Shown here piece after piece: positions 48,914-58,813 of a stretch of DNA of 64,000 nucleotides. The DNA is from CAVRUZ01 sp963724495 (GTDB lineage: Bacteria; Actinomycetota; Actinomycetes; Propionibacteriales; DAIQRJ01), in NCBI GenBank assembly GCA_963724495.1, contig CAVRUZ010000002.1, positions 868,001 through 932,000 of the forward strand, read 5' to 3'. Position numbers and translations under genes: made by a program. Each line of letters starts with the position of its first letter. Position 1 is the stretch's first letter. The notes beneath the pieces are model-generated. The model ran no database searches and was not told the origin of the DNA. It was given only the letters and a program-made list of their open reading frames with translations.

Positions 48914-50096
48914 CTAGGGCAGCGGACGGGATTCTTCCTCGGCCTCTTCGGCCAGCATCTCGGTCCGGTGTTCCTCCCGGGCCTGCGCTACCGCTTCGAC
49001 GAGCGTGGCGTCGTCGACGGCGTCGACCACCAACTGTTGTGCCAGCTGGGCGTCGCGGGCCGTCGGCGGTGCCGCGAAGTGGCAGGCAGTCGAAAGCCCG
49101 TTGCCGATCTGAACCAGCGGAGGCTCGGTGGTGGCGCAGATGTCCTGCGCCTTCCAGCAGCGGGTGCGGAAATGACACCCCGAGGGTGGGTCGATCGGGC
49201 TGGGCACGTCGCCGACCAGTCGGATCCGGTCGCGGCGCTCACCGGTCACAGCCTGGCCGACATCGGGAACGGCCGAGAGCAACGCCTGCGTGTAGGGGTG
49301 GTGCGGCTCGGTGTAGAGCTTCTCCCGCGGCCCCTTCTCGACGATCTTGCCGAGATACATCACGGCGATCTCGGGGCAGAAGTGCCGGACGACCGCCAGG
49401 TCGTGGGCGATGAACAGGAAGGCGATGTTGAACTCGGTCTTGAGGTCCGACAGCAGGTTCATCACCTGAGCCTGGATCGAGACATCCAGAGCCGAGACCG
49501 GCTCGTCGGCGACGATGAGCTTCGGGCGGAGCGCCAGGGCACGCGCGATGCCGATGCGCTGACGTTGGCCACCGGAGAACTCGTTCGGGTACCTGTTGTA
49601 GTGCTCCGGGTTGAGGCCCACCACCTCGAGCAGTTCCTGAACGCGCTTCAGCACCTGCCGGTCCGGGACGATCTTGTGGATGCGAAGCGGCGTTCCGATG
49701 ATCGTGCCGACCGTGTGCCGGGGGTTCAGCGACGAGTACGGGTCCTGGAAGATGATCTGGACGTCGCGCCGGAACGGCAGCAGCTCGCGGTCCTTCAGCG
49801 TGGCGATGTCTCGGCCGGCCAGCTTGATTCGACCAGAGGTCGGCGCCTGCAGCCGCGTGACCACTCGCCCGGTGGTCGACTTCCCGCAGCCGGACTCGCC
49901 GACGAGCCCCATCGCCTCGCCCTCATGGATGGTGAAGGAGATGTCGTCGATGGCCTGCACCTGGGCGACCGTCCGCGGGATGATCCCGCCGGAGCGCACG
50001 GGGAAGTGCTTGACGAGGTTCTCGACTTCCAGCAGGGCGGCGCCCTTCGGGGCAGACGCCTCGACGAACGGACGGCCGCTGTTCCGTGCCGGTCAT
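48914..50096 (-). CDS. dppF: Dipeptide/oligopeptide ABC transporter ATP-binding protein (DppF/OppF type), frame broken near 50080
   Basis: About 393 residues from ATG at 50096, which overlaps the dppD stop (ATGA). N-terminus MTGTEQRP is one frame, and FVEASAPKGAALLEVENLVKHFPVRSGGI onward the next; one extra base at about 50074-50085 separates them. Walker A GLVGESGCGKSTTGRVVTRL, signature NEFSGGQRQRIGIARAL, Walker B LIVADEPVSALD, H-loop LFIAHDLAVV. C-terminal cysteine cluster GCHFRTRCWKAQDIC is typical of Opp/Dpp ATPases. An acidic tail ends the protein. Confidence 0.93.
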
Positions 50097-51196
50097 CGGC
50101 CCAGCCCTTGGTGCGTCGTGCCACCGGCATAGGCGGCGTCCTCGTCGGCAAAGATCTGCTCCGGGTGCTCCAGGTGGCATCGGGTGAGGCTGGTGGGCCG
50201 GCCCCGCGGCGCGAGCAGTTCCGGCACCTCCGTGATGCACCGGTCGTCCGGCACCCGCTCCTTGTACGGGCAGCGTGGGTGGAACGCGCAGCCGGACGGC
50301 AGTGCGACGAGGCTCGGCGGGTTGCCCGTGATCGACTTCAGCTTGACGTCTGCCGCACTCTCGAGGTCGGGCACGCTCGACAGCAGACCCCAGGTGTAGG
50401 GGTGGTCCGGGTGCACGAGCACGTGACTTGCTCGTCCGTACTCCACGCACTTGCCCGCATACATCACCAGTACGTCGTCGGCCATCTCCGCCACCACGCC
50501 GAGGTCGTGGGTGATGAGGATGATCGCCGATCCGAACTCGGCCTGCAGACCCTGAAGCAGGTCAAGGATCTGTGCCTGCACGGTGACGTCGAGGGCAGTC
50601 GTCGGCTCGTCGGCGATCAGCAGCCGTGGCCCGTTGATCAGCCCCATGGCGATCATCGCCCGCTGCCGCATACCCCCGGAGTACTGGTGTGGGTAGTCGT
50701 CGACACGCCTTGCGGGGTTGGGGATGCCGACCAGCCCGAGGAGGTCGATGGCGCGCTGCTTGGCTGCCTTCTTGCTCTCGTTCGGATGGTGCGCCCTGTA
50801 GGCCTCGGCGATCTGGTCGCCGATGCGGAAGAACGGGTGCAGGCTCGACAGCGGGTCCTGGAAGATCATCGCGGCTGCATTGCCGCGGACCCTGCGCATC
50901 TCACCCTCGCTCGCTCCGACGAGTTCCTTCCCGTCGAGCTTGATGCTGCCGGTGATCCTGGTGTTCTTGCGGTCGTGCAGACCCATGATGGCCATGCTCG
51001 ACACGCTCTTGCCCGAGCCGGACTCCCCGACGATGCCGAGGGTCTGGCCCATCTTGACGGAGTAGGACAGGCCGCTGACGGCTCTCACCACGCCGTCCGG
51101 GGTCGGAAAGCTGACCTGGAGGTCGTCGACCACCAGGTAGGTGTCGGGATCGTCGTCCCCGATCAACGCCGGGTCGCTCGCCGCAGCAGCAGTCAT
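50093..51196 (-). CDS. dppD: Dipeptide/oligopeptide ABC transporter ATP-binding protein (DppD/OppD type)
   Basis: 367 residues from ATG at 51196. Walker A GIVGESGSGKSVSSMAIMGL, signature HQYSGGMRQRAMIAMGL, Walker B LLIADEPTTALDVTVQAQ, H-loop ILITHDLGVVAEMADD. C-terminal cysteines in CAFHPRCPYKERVPDDRC and RCHLEHP. Pairs with DppF to power peptide import. Junctions on both sides are overlapping or within 2 bp. Confidence 0.94.
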   Translation of the reverse strand: MTAAAASDPALIGDDDPDTYLVVDDLQVSFPTPDGVVRAVSGLSYSVKMGQTLGIVGESGSGKSVSSMAIMGLHDRKNTRITGSIKLDGKELVGASEGEMRRVRGNAAAMIFQDPLSSLHPFFRIGDQIAEAYRAHHPNESKKAAKQRAIDLLGLVGIPNPARRVDDYPHQYSGGMRQRAMIAMGLINGPRLLIADEPTTALDVTVQAQILDLLQGLQAEFGSAIILITHDLGVVAEMADDVLVMYAGKCVEYGRASHVLVHPDHPYTWGLLSSVPDLESAADVKLKSITGNPPSLVALPSGCAFHPRCPYKERVPDDRCITEVPELLAPRGRPTSLTRCHLEHPEQIFADEDAAYAGGTTHQGLGR

Positions 51197-51197
51197 C

Positions 51198-52199
51198 TCA
51201 GGCTCCAGCTCCCAACCGGACTCGTGGATCCAGAACGCTGTAGATGATGTCGACCACCAGGTTGAAGAACACGAGCAGGATGGACGAGAAGATCACGACG
51301 CCCATGATCACGGGAAGGTCACCGAGCTGGAACGACTGGAGGCCGAGCAACCCCAGCCCCTGCACGTTGAAGATGCGCTCGGTGAAGATCGTGCCCGTGA
51401 GCAGGCCCGCCAGGTCGAGTCCGAGGATCGTGACCACCGACGTGAGGGCCGCCCGCAGGGCGTGCTTGAGGTAGACCCGGCGCATCGACAGACCCTTGGC
51501 CCTCGCGGTTCGCACGAAGTCTTCGGTAATCGTCTCCACCATCGCCGTGCGCGTGTACCGCGCGTACGCGGTGGCGTACGTCACGCCGAGGACCAGCCAG
51601 GGCAGCAATAGCCCGGCAAACCACGCCGCCGGGTTCTCGGTGATCGGGGTGTATCCGGGCGTGGGAAAGATCGGAAACTGCAAGGTGAAGGTCAGATACG
51701 CCAGCAGCGCGATGAGGTAGTAGGGGAATGCGGTCACCACGAGGGTCGAGGCCATCAAACCGCGGTCGAGGGCGGTGCCTCGCCTGATCGACGCCATGAT
51801 CCCGAACGAGCAGCCGACCGTCACGAAGATCACCGCTGCGCCGAGCGCCACCGAGACGGTCACCGCCATGCTGTCGACCATCAGTTGGGTGACCGGCTGG
51901 TCGTTGATGAACGACCAGCCGAAGCATGGCGCTGGGCACTCCTTGGTGATGCCGCCCGACTGGATGTCCCGGCCGAAGAAGATGCCCTTGTAGAACTGGG
52001 CCATCTGCACCGCGATCGGGTCGTTCAGATGGAGGCTGCTCTCGATGGCGGCGAGCCGGTCCGGCGTGCAGTTGCGGTCGCCACAGATGGCCCGTGCTGG
52101 GTCGGCAGGTCCGGCATAGAACAGGATGAAGGTCAGGACAGAGACGGCCGCGATGACGGTGAACCCGGCGATGACGCGCCGCACGATGAAAGCGAACAC
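51198..52199 (-). CDS. dppB: Dipeptide/oligopeptide ABC transporter permease (DppB/OppB type)
   Basis: 333 residues. Six membrane helices with an OppB N-terminal helix (FIVRRVIAGFTVIAAVSVLTFILFYAGPADPA), a periplasmic loop containing CGDRNCTPDRL and the paired Cys in ECPAPCFGWS, and the EAA loop VRTARAKGLSMRRVYLKHALRAALTSV that meets the ATPases. Follows the substrate-binding protein after 179 bp that include a hairpin. Confidence 0.93.
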   Translation of the reverse strand: MFAFIVRRVIAGFTVIAAVSVLTFILFYAGPADPARAICGDRNCTPDRLAAIESSLHLNDPIAVQMAQFYKGIFFGRDIQSGGITKECPAPCFGWSFINDQPVTQLMVDSMAVTVSVALGAAVIFVTVGCSFGIMASIRRGTALDRGLMASTLVVTAFPYYLIALLAYLTFTLQFPIFPTPGYTPITENPAAWFAGLLLPWLVLGVTYATAYARYTRTAMVETITEDFVRTARAKGLSMRRVYLKHALRAALTSVVTILGLDLAGLLTGTIFTERIFNVQGLGLLGLQSFQLGDLPVIMGVVIFSSILLVFFNLVVDIIYSVLDPRVRLGAGA

Positions 52200-52288
52200 G
52201 CGCTCACTCCTGTCCTACGGCCGCCGGCCCGCTGAAGAGATGTCGCGTCGCGGCGACGATGCATCCCCCATCGGTCTATCCGCAGTAT

Positions 52289-52322
52289 GGCGGGTGGGCG
52301 ATTCGATCATCACCCACCCGCC
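52289..52322 (-). terminator. Strong hairpin between the binding-protein and dppB genes
   Basis: Ten-base perfect arms GGCGGGTGGG (52289-52298) and CCCACCCGCC (52313-52322), loop 14 nt, no T-tract. It lies just after the dppA stop inside the operon. As with many importers, partial termination or mRNA protection here would let the binding protein be made in excess. Confidence 0.6.
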
Positions 52323-52378
52323 ACTGCGTTATTGCGTCATCTGCAGCGCCGCCGAACCAGAGGCGACACTTCTACTGC

Positions 52379-54141
52379 CTACGGCTTCACGTACAGCTTG
52401 GTGAAGTCCGGTCCACCGGCGTAGATGTCCATGATCGCTCCGCCGACCTTCGAACCGTGCAGGTAGGCGTTCTTGCTGTAGTCGATCGGAACGATCGGCA
52501 GGTAGTCGGTGCTGATCATCTTGTCGAGCGCAGCCCACTCCTTGGGCTGCTGGTCGGCCGGAAGTGCGGAGATCCGGTCGATCTCGTCATTGACCTTCGG
52601 CTCGTTGAAGAACGACTTGTTCGGCGCCGCGTTCGGTGCCTGCTGCGATCAGCCGCCCGTCCAGGATGGCCGGGAACACCGTGCCACCTGACGGCCAGTC
52701 GAGGCACCAACCGCCACCGCGGATGTTGATGTCGGCCTTCGGGTCGTCGGTGATGTCCCGCGTCTTCTCCGGTGCCACCGCCGACAGCGTGTACTTGAAT
52801 CCGGCGTCTTCCATGGCCTTCTTCACCACGGCCGCCGCGTTGCCCGCGATCGGGTCGTCGTTGCGCACGATCGCCTTGATCTCGAAGCCGAGGGCGTCGG
52901 CCTCGGTGAGCAGCTTCTTCGCCGCGGCCGGGTCGCCCTGGCCCTTGCCACCCGTTCCGGACACGTCGTAGTTCTCCCAGCCGGGAGTCACCGGCGGCTG
53001 GATGGTGGTCCCCGGCTCGTAGGTGAGCGACGTCTCCTGCAGCGCCTTGTGCCGCAGGTCGAACGGGTAGGCCTTGTAGTAGGCCTCACGCACCTTCTTG
53101 TCCTTCCACACGCGCATGTCCATGTACGACATGGTCACGCAGGTGCCGCCACCGGTGACCAGACGCTCCTCCGGTTCCTTGCCGCGGATGTCCGGCATGA
53201 GCGATGCGTCGACCGGGTCATAGGTGATCGACATCTTGTCCTGACCCTGGTCGGCGACCATGCGCTTCTGCACGGTCAGCGGGTCGAGGCCGAAGTCGAA
53301 GTCGTACTGGTCGGCGTACTGGTGCCGGGCCGGGTCAGAGGCCGGGTCCCACTGGTCGTTCTTCACCAGCGTCAGGCTCTTGCCCAACTGGTACTTCTCG
53401 AACTTGTACGGCCCGCTGGCAACGGGGTGGAGCCCGTAGTTGCTCTTGGTGTCCTTGGCCTCGGGGATGGGTGACATCACCGGGAACGTCAGGTAGTAGG
53501 GCAGGTCGCCGAACGGCTTGGCCAGCTTGATGATCAGCGTGTTGTCGTCCGGTGTCTCGACCCCGGTGTAGGGGGTCTTGTCCTTGTACGGGCCCTTGTA
53601 CGTGTCGCCGTCCAGGAAGTAGGACAGCTGGTACGTCGGTCCGCCGGGCAGCTCCTCCAGGGCGAACGACCGGGAGATGGCGTAGGCGAAGTCCTGGGCC
53701 TTGATCGTCGACCCGTCCTCGTACTTCATGCCCTCCTTGAGCTTGAAGGTCCAGGTCAGCTTGTCCTCGCTCACCTCGACCGAGGTTGGTCGCCAGGTCG
53801 GGCATCAGGTGGTACTTGCCGTCGTCCTGGATCGCGAGCTGGGTCAGGCCGCGAATCGTGAGTCTGGAAACGGCGAGAACGTCGATGTAGTACGCCTGGG
53901 TCGGGTCGAACTTCGTGGGCACGACCGACGTGATCACGTTGATCGTGCCGCCCTTGACGGCCCCCTCGACGTCAGGGGCCGGACCCTGGAGCTCCTTGTC
54001 CAGGATGACGGCGAACTTGTCGGTGCTGGCGCTGGTGGTTGCCTGTGGTGCCGCATTGTCGCTCTGCGGCGTAGGTGCGCCACACGCGGCGACGCCCAGG
54101 GCAAGCACCGCGGCAGCTGCCGCGAAGGCTTTCTTACGCAT
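52379..54141 (-). CDS. dppA: Extracellular peptide-binding lipoprotein, frame broken twice (near 53781 and 52634)
   Basis: About 586 residues once joined (family 5 solute-binding protein). Signal MRKKAFAAAAAVLALGVAAC has a lipobox ending at Cys20. First frame ends around DLATNL; VEVSEDKLTWTFKLKEGMKYEDGST is in the next frame; NAAPNKSFFNEPKVNDEIDRI to the end (IYAGGPDFTKLYVKP) is in the third. Each break is one surplus base (53781, 52634). Middle motif YAYAISR-like and KAYPFDLRHKALQ are typical. Binds peptides outside the membrane for DppBCDF. Confidence 0.9.
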
Positions 54142-54180
54142 GAATCTGTCTCCAACCTAATCGATTGACCGGCGGCCTTT

Positions 54181-55162
54181 TCACCGACGGGTCTTGGGAT
54201 CGAATGCATCCCTGATGGCGTCGCCCAACAGGTTCAGGGCTAGAACCAAGAACAGGATCCCCAGTGCGGGGAGCCAGAAGTAGACCGGGAATGTCTGGTA
54301 GTACGGCGTGGCGGCTTGAATCGTCTGGCCCCACGACGGCATCGGCGGGATCAGGCCGATGCCGAGATAGGAGAAGCCGGCCTCCGCCGAGACGAAACTC
54401 GGCATGGCCAGCGACATGAACACGATGATCTGGCCGGTGACGTTGGGAAACAGCTCGCGCAGGATGATCCGCCGGGTGGGAACTCCGATCGCCCGCGCGG
54501 CAAGCACGAACTCCCGTTCGCGCAGGCTGAGGACCTGGGCACGGATCAGCCGGGCGAGCCCGGTCCAGCCGAAGATGCCGAAGATCGCGATGAGCGTCCA
54601 CAGCCGGACCTGGGACACCACCTCCGAGTCCGCGCGGGAAGTGGGTCTCGATGATCGGTGTGATCGCGATGACGAGGAGCAGCAGGGGAAGGGACAGGAA
54701 GAAGTCGATGATCCAGGTGGACACCCGGTCGACCCAACCGCCGACCAACGCCGACGTGATGCCGATCAGGGTTCCGAGAATGGTCGAGATCACGGTTGCG
54801 CTGAAGGCGATGAGCAACGACGGACGCGCGCCGTAGAGCCAGCGGGCCAGCAGGTCGCGACCCACGCCCGGCTCGACCCCGAATGGATGCTCGGGCGTCA
54901 TGCCGATGGTCGGGAAGGTGTCTTCGCCGACGAGTTCGAAATGGAAGGTGTACGGGTCGACGCCCACGGCCTTGCAGATCACCGGGGCCAGCAGGGCAAG
55001 CACGATGAACAGCACCACGACGGCCGCGCAGATGATCGCGATGACGTCCTTGCGCAGCCGGTCGAAAGCGATGCGCAACGGGGACTTGCTCTTCACGCCG
55101 TCCGTGAGTGCGACCGTCTCCTGTGCGGAGTCGGCCTGCGCGAGCATCTCCGGGCTAGCCAT
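54181..55162 (-). CDS. dppC: Dipeptide/oligopeptide ABC transporter permease (DppC/OppC type), frame broken near 54634
   Basis: About 326 residues from ATG at 55162 (MASPEMLAQADSAQETV). N-terminal helix IAIICAAVVVLFIVLALLAPVI; GVEPGVGRDLLARWLYGARPSLLIA and GWVDRVSTWIIDFFLSLPLL in one frame; ADSEVVSQVRLWTLIAIFGIFG and the EAA loop LAARAIGVPTRRIILRELFPNV in the next. One extra C within CGCGC at about 54634 joins them. Lies first in the C-A-B-D-F operon. Confidence 0.92.
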
Positions 55163-55318
55163 GCGTGCTGGTGGGCCTTCCAGGTAAGCCGCGGCCCTGC
55201 GGGCCGCCCGTCCGGGTGGGACATTAGTTGACCAAGTTGAGGCTCGTGCTCGAAACAGGTCACGATTCGAACACGCTTGACCGCAGATCCTCCTGTGCCA
55301 CACCGCTTCGACCACCGC

Positions 55319-55335
55319 AGGATTTCACGAATCCT
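55319..55335 (-). promoter_or_regulatory. Palindrome upstream of dppC, candidate operator
   Basis: Perfect 6-bp arms AGGATT/AATCCT with a 5-bp centre, about 157 bp upstream of the dppC start. The 17-bp dyad is the size of a dimeric repressor site. No regulator gene is beside it, so the binding protein is unknown. Confidence 0.4.
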
Positions 55336-55412
55336 GTAACGATCTGGTTTCCGGCGGAGCGCAAGTTACCGGTCGATTGATCAGCTTCCCATGCGCTCTC
55401 CGCTACCGGCCA

Positions 55413-55432
55413 TCACCGTTACCGATCGGTGA
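55413..55432. promoter_or_regulatory. Second palindrome between aspS and dpp
   Basis: TCACCG (55413-55418) and CGGTGA (55427-55432) are perfect inverted arms around 8 bp. It could be an operator or the aspS terminator; the 20-bp dyad lies 112 bp beyond the aspS stop. Confidence 0.35.
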
Positions 55433-55543
55433 CCTCACTGCGGCCGTTACGACACTCCGCGATCCGCAGGGGGATGGGCGCGCGAGAGTCACGGCCGGCC
55501 GGAGATCACGACGGCAGCGATCGCCTGGGGGCCACTGGCGCCG

Positions 55544-57319
55544 CTACGCCTCTCCTGCGTCCACGCCCGCCTCTTTGCGCTGCTGCGCGGTGATCGGCGC
55601 CGGTGCGCCGGTCAACGGATCCTGTCCGCCGCCGGACTTGGGGAAGGCGATCACGTCGCGAATCGACTCCGCACCGGCCAAGAGCGCGACGATCCGGTCC
55701 CAGCCGAAGGCGATGCCGCCGTGCGGCGGGGCACCGAACGCGAAGGCCTCCAGCAGGAAGCCGAACTTCTCCGCGGCGGCCTGCGCGTCGATGCCCATCA
55801 CCGCGAACACGCGCTCCTGCACGTCGCGGCGGTGGATCCGGATGCTGCCGCCGCCGATCTCGTTGCCGTTGCAGACGATGTCGTAGGCATGCGCCAGGGC
55901 GGAGCCGGGATCAGTGTCGAGCAGTTCTTCGCTCTCCGGCTTCGGCGACGTGAACGCGTGGTGCACGGCGGTCCAGGCTCCGCCACCCACGGCCACGTCA
56001 CCGGCGGCGCGGGCATCGGCGGCCGGTTCGAACAGAGGTGCGTCGACCACCCAGACGAACGACCAGGCGGACTCGTCGATGAGACCGCCGCGGCGGGCGA
56101 TCTCGATCCGGGCCGCACCGAGGAGGGCACGCGACGGCTTGGCCGCGCCGGCCGCGAAGAAGATGCAGTCGCCCGGCCCGGCACCCACATGCGCCGCGAG
56201 GCCGCCCGCCTCGGCCTCCGACAGGTTCTTGGCGACCGGGCCGCTCAGTTCACCGTCGTCCCCGACGATGACGTAGGCGAGTCCGCGTGCCCCGCGCTGG
56301 CGCGCCCAGTCCTGCCAACCGTCGAAGGTGCGGCGCGGCTGCGAACCACCTCCCGGCATCACGACGGCGCCCACGTAGTCGGCCTGGAACACCCGGAAGG
56401 GTGTCTCCGCGAAGTACGCGGTGCAGTCGGTCAGCTCCACGCCGAACCGCAGGTCGGGCTTGTCACTTCCGAATCGCGCCATCGCATCGGCGTAGGTCAT
56501 CCGCGGAATCGGCTTGGACAGTTCGTGTCCGACGAGCGCCCACAGGCTGGTGAGCACGCGCTCCGCGACGTCGACCACGTCGTCGGTGTCGACGAAGCTC
56601 ATTTCGAGGTCGAGCTGGGTGAACTCGGGCTGCCGGTCGGCCCGGAAGTCCTCGTCGCGATAGCAGCGTGCGATCTGGTAGTAGCGCTCGAGCCCGGCCA
56701 CCATCAGCAGCTGCTTGAACAGCTGCGGACTCTGCGGCAGCGCGTACCAGCTGCCGGGCGACAGGCGAGCCGGGACAAGGAAGTCGCGGGCGCCCTCCGG
56801 TGTCGAGCGCGTCAGGGTTGGCGTCTCCACCTCGACGAAGCCGAGACCGGCGAGGGTTTCGCGGGCGGCCCGGTTCACCTCGCTGCGCAGCCGGAGCGCC
56901 GCGCCCGGTGTCCCATCACCGGGTCGGCGGAGATCGAGATAGCGGTAGCGCAGCCGGGTCTCCTCGCCGACGCTGCGCTCGTCCAGCTGGAACGGCAACG
57001 GCGCCGCCGGGTTCAAGACGGTCAGCTGCTCGGCGACGACCTCGACGTCCCCCGTGGCGAGCTCGGGGTTGGCGTTCCCCTCCGGCCGGAGCCGAACGGC
57101 GCCACCCACCTGAATGCAGTACTCGTTGCGCAGCTCGTGCGCGCCGGAGGACTCGAGCAGCTCGTCGCGGACCACCACCTGGACCACGCCGCTGGCGTCA
57201 CGGACATCGAGGAAGGCGACACCGCCGTGATCGCGCCGCCGGCCGACCCAGCCGGCCAGCGTGACGGTGCTACCGGCGTCGCCCGCCCGCAGTAGGCCGG
57301 CGTCGTGGGTGCGCAACAA
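55544..57319 (-). CDS. aspS: Aspartyl-tRNA synthetase (bacterial type)
   Basis: 591 residues. Anticodon-binding OB fold (VTLAGWVGRRRDHGGVAFLDVRDASG), class II motif 2 YQIARCYRDEDFRADRQPEFTQLDLEMS, the bacterial GAD insertion domain, and motif 3 GIAFGWDRIVALLAGAESIRDVIAFPK. Whether it also charges tRNA-Asn depends on a gatCAB operon not visible here. hisS is immediately upstream in the same operon. Confidence 0.96.
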   Translation of the reverse strand: MLRTHDAGLLRAGDAGSTVTLAGWVGRRRDHGGVAFLDVRDASGVVQVVVRDELLESSGAHELRNEYCIQVGGAVRLRPEGNANPELATGDVEVVAEQLTVLNPAAPLPFQLDERSVGEETRLRYRYLDLRRPGDGTPGAALRLRSEVNRAARETLAGLGFVEVETPTLTRSTPEGARDFLVPARLSPGSWYALPQSPQLFKQLLMVAGLERYYQIARCYRDEDFRADRQPEFTQLDLEMSFVDTDDVVDVAERVLTSLWALVGHELSKPIPRMTYADAMARFGSDKPDLRFGVELTDCTAYFAETPFRVFQADYVGAVVMPGGGSQPRRTFDGWQDWARQRGARGLAYVIVGDDGELSGPVAKNLSEAEAGGLAAHVGAGPGDCIFFAAGAAKPSRALLGAARIEIARRGGLIDESAWSFVWVVDAPLFEPAADARAAGDVAVGGGAWTAVHHAFTSPKPESEELLDTDPGSALAHAYDIVCNGNEIGGGSIRIHRRDVQERVFAVMGIDAQAAAEKFGFLLEAFAFGAPPHGGIAFGWDRIVALLAGAESIRDVIAFPKSGGGQDPLTGAPAPITAQQRKEAGVDAGEA

Positions 57320-57381
57320 GGAGGTGCTCCTTCGCTGTCGGACTGCTCTGGGCTTGCCGAGTCGTCGCTCTCGCGTGGCGA

Positions 57382-58746
57382 CTACGGGGTTCGAGGCTCC
57401 GCCGGTCCCGGGCCCGGGACCAGGATTGGCACGAGGTCGGCGTCGGGCGGACGCCAGTCGGCCGGGCCGGCGTCGACCTGATCGCCCGAGCGGATGTCCT
57501 TCACCTGGTCCCCGCCGGCAGAACCGGCTCCGGGGAACCAGACGAACGGAATCCCTCGGCGGTCGGCGTAGCGGATCTGCCGCCCGAACTTGTCAGCACT
57601 CGGGGAGACTTCCGCTGCGATCCCCCGCGCCCGAAGCTTCGACGCCACCACGAGCGCGTCCGCCCGCGCCACCTCGTCGGCCACCGCGACGAGAACGCAC
57701 GTGGGTGTCGGCCGCGAGATGCCGACCAGGCCCTCGGCCAGCAGCTTGGCCACCAGACGGGTGACACCCACCGAGAGCCCGATCCCCGGGTAGCTGGTCC
57801 GGCCGTCACTCGCCAGCCGGTCGTACCTCCCGCCCGAACCCACGGCGGGATAGTCGGGGTAGTCCGACAACAGGATCTCGTAGACGGTGCCGGTGTAGTA
57901 GTCCAGGCCGCGCGCGATCCGCAGATCCGCGATCAGGGTTCCGGGCCGCGAACGGGCACAGGTGGTGACCACGGCGGCCAGCTCGGCGAGTCCCTCTTCG
58001 AGAGTGTCGTTGGTCACGCCGAGCGACCGCACCGCGTCGACGAAGGATGCGTCTGCCGTTCGGATCTCTGCCAGCGCGAGGCAGGCGTCCGCCTGTTCCG
58101 GAGTGGCGCCGAAGTCGAGCAGGCGGGTGCGAACGCCGTCGGGACCGATCTTGTCGAGCTTGTCGACGATGCGCAGGACGCCCACGGTGTCGGTCAGGCC
58201 AAGCCCTGCGTAGAAGCCCTCCGCGATCTTGCGGTTGCTGGTGTGGATCGCGTACGGCGGCATCGGCAGCTCAGCGAGGGCGTCCATCACCACGAGTGGG
58301 AGCTCGGACTCGTAGTGGAGTGGCAGTTCGCCGGCCGCGACGACGTCGATGTCGGCCTGGCTGAACTCGCGGAACCTGCCGTCCTGCGGCCTCTCACCGC
58401 GCCACGCCCGCTGGATCTGATAACGCCGGAACGGGAAGGTCAGTTTCCCGGCGTTCTCGAGCACGTAACGGGCGAACGGAACCGTCAGGTCGAAGTGCAG
58501 GCCCAGTCGAGCCTCGTCGTCGACTTCTGCGGCTCCGAGGCGGGACAGCGCGTAGATCTCCTTGTCGGCGTCCTCGCCCTGGTCGGACAGCCGTTCGATG
58601 GGTTCGACCGCCCGGGTCTCCACCGACGAGAACCCGTGCAGTTCGAAGGTCGTGCGCAACGCGTCGATCACCTTCAGTTCCACCAGCCGGTCGCCCGGAA
58701 GGAACTCCGGGAACCCGCTCAATGGCGCGATCTTGCGCGTGCTCAC
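57382..58746 (-). CDS. hisS: Histidyl-tRNA synthetase
   Basis: 454 residues from GTG at 58746 with AGGAGG just upstream; the longer frame to 59109 is out-of-frame MBL sequence. Starts STRKIAPLSGFPEFLPGDRLVE. Class II motif 2 RYQIQRAWRGERPQDGRFREFSQADID, histidine-A loop GLDYYTGTVYE, motif 3 SVGVTRLVAKLLAEG, and an anticodon domain (CVLVAVADE). In the aspS-hisS-MBL row typical of actinobacteria. Confidence 0.96.
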   Translation of the reverse strand: MSTRKIAPLSGFPEFLPGDRLVELKVIDALRTTFELHGFSSVETRAVEPIERLSDQGEDADKEIYALSRLGAAEVDDEARLGLHFDLTVPFARYVLENAGKLTFPFRRYQIQRAWRGERPQDGRFREFSQADIDVVAAGELPLHYESELPLVVMDALAELPMPPYAIHTSNRKIAEGFYAGLGLTDTVGVLRIVDKLDKIGPDGVRTRLLDFGATPEQADACLALAEIRTADASFVDAVRSLGVTNDTLEEGLAELAAVVTTCARSRPGTLIADLRIARGLDYYTGTVYEILLSDYPDYPAVGSGGRYDRLASDGRTSYPGIGLSVGVTRLVAKLLAEGLVGISRPTPTCVLVAVADEVARADALVVASKLRARGIAAEVSPSADKFGRQIRYADRRGIPFVWFPGAGSAGGDQVKDIRSGDQVDAGPADWRPPDADLVPILVPGPGPAEPRTP

Positions 58747-58813
58747 GAACCCTCCTCTGATCGGCGACGCCGGGACGTCCGGGGACTTCGGTGTTCCCGG
58801 GGCGGCAGACCGC

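Larger units (their letters stand above)
55163..55543. other. 381-bp dpp control region
   Basis: Holds the promoter and leader of the dpp operon (minus strand); aspS ends at its right edge. It contains two palindromes, AGGATT-TCACG-AATCCT (55319-55335) and TCACCG-N8-CGGTGA (55413-55432). Less GC-rich stretches around 55250-55400 fit a promoter but no pair is unequivocal. Confidence 0.5.
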
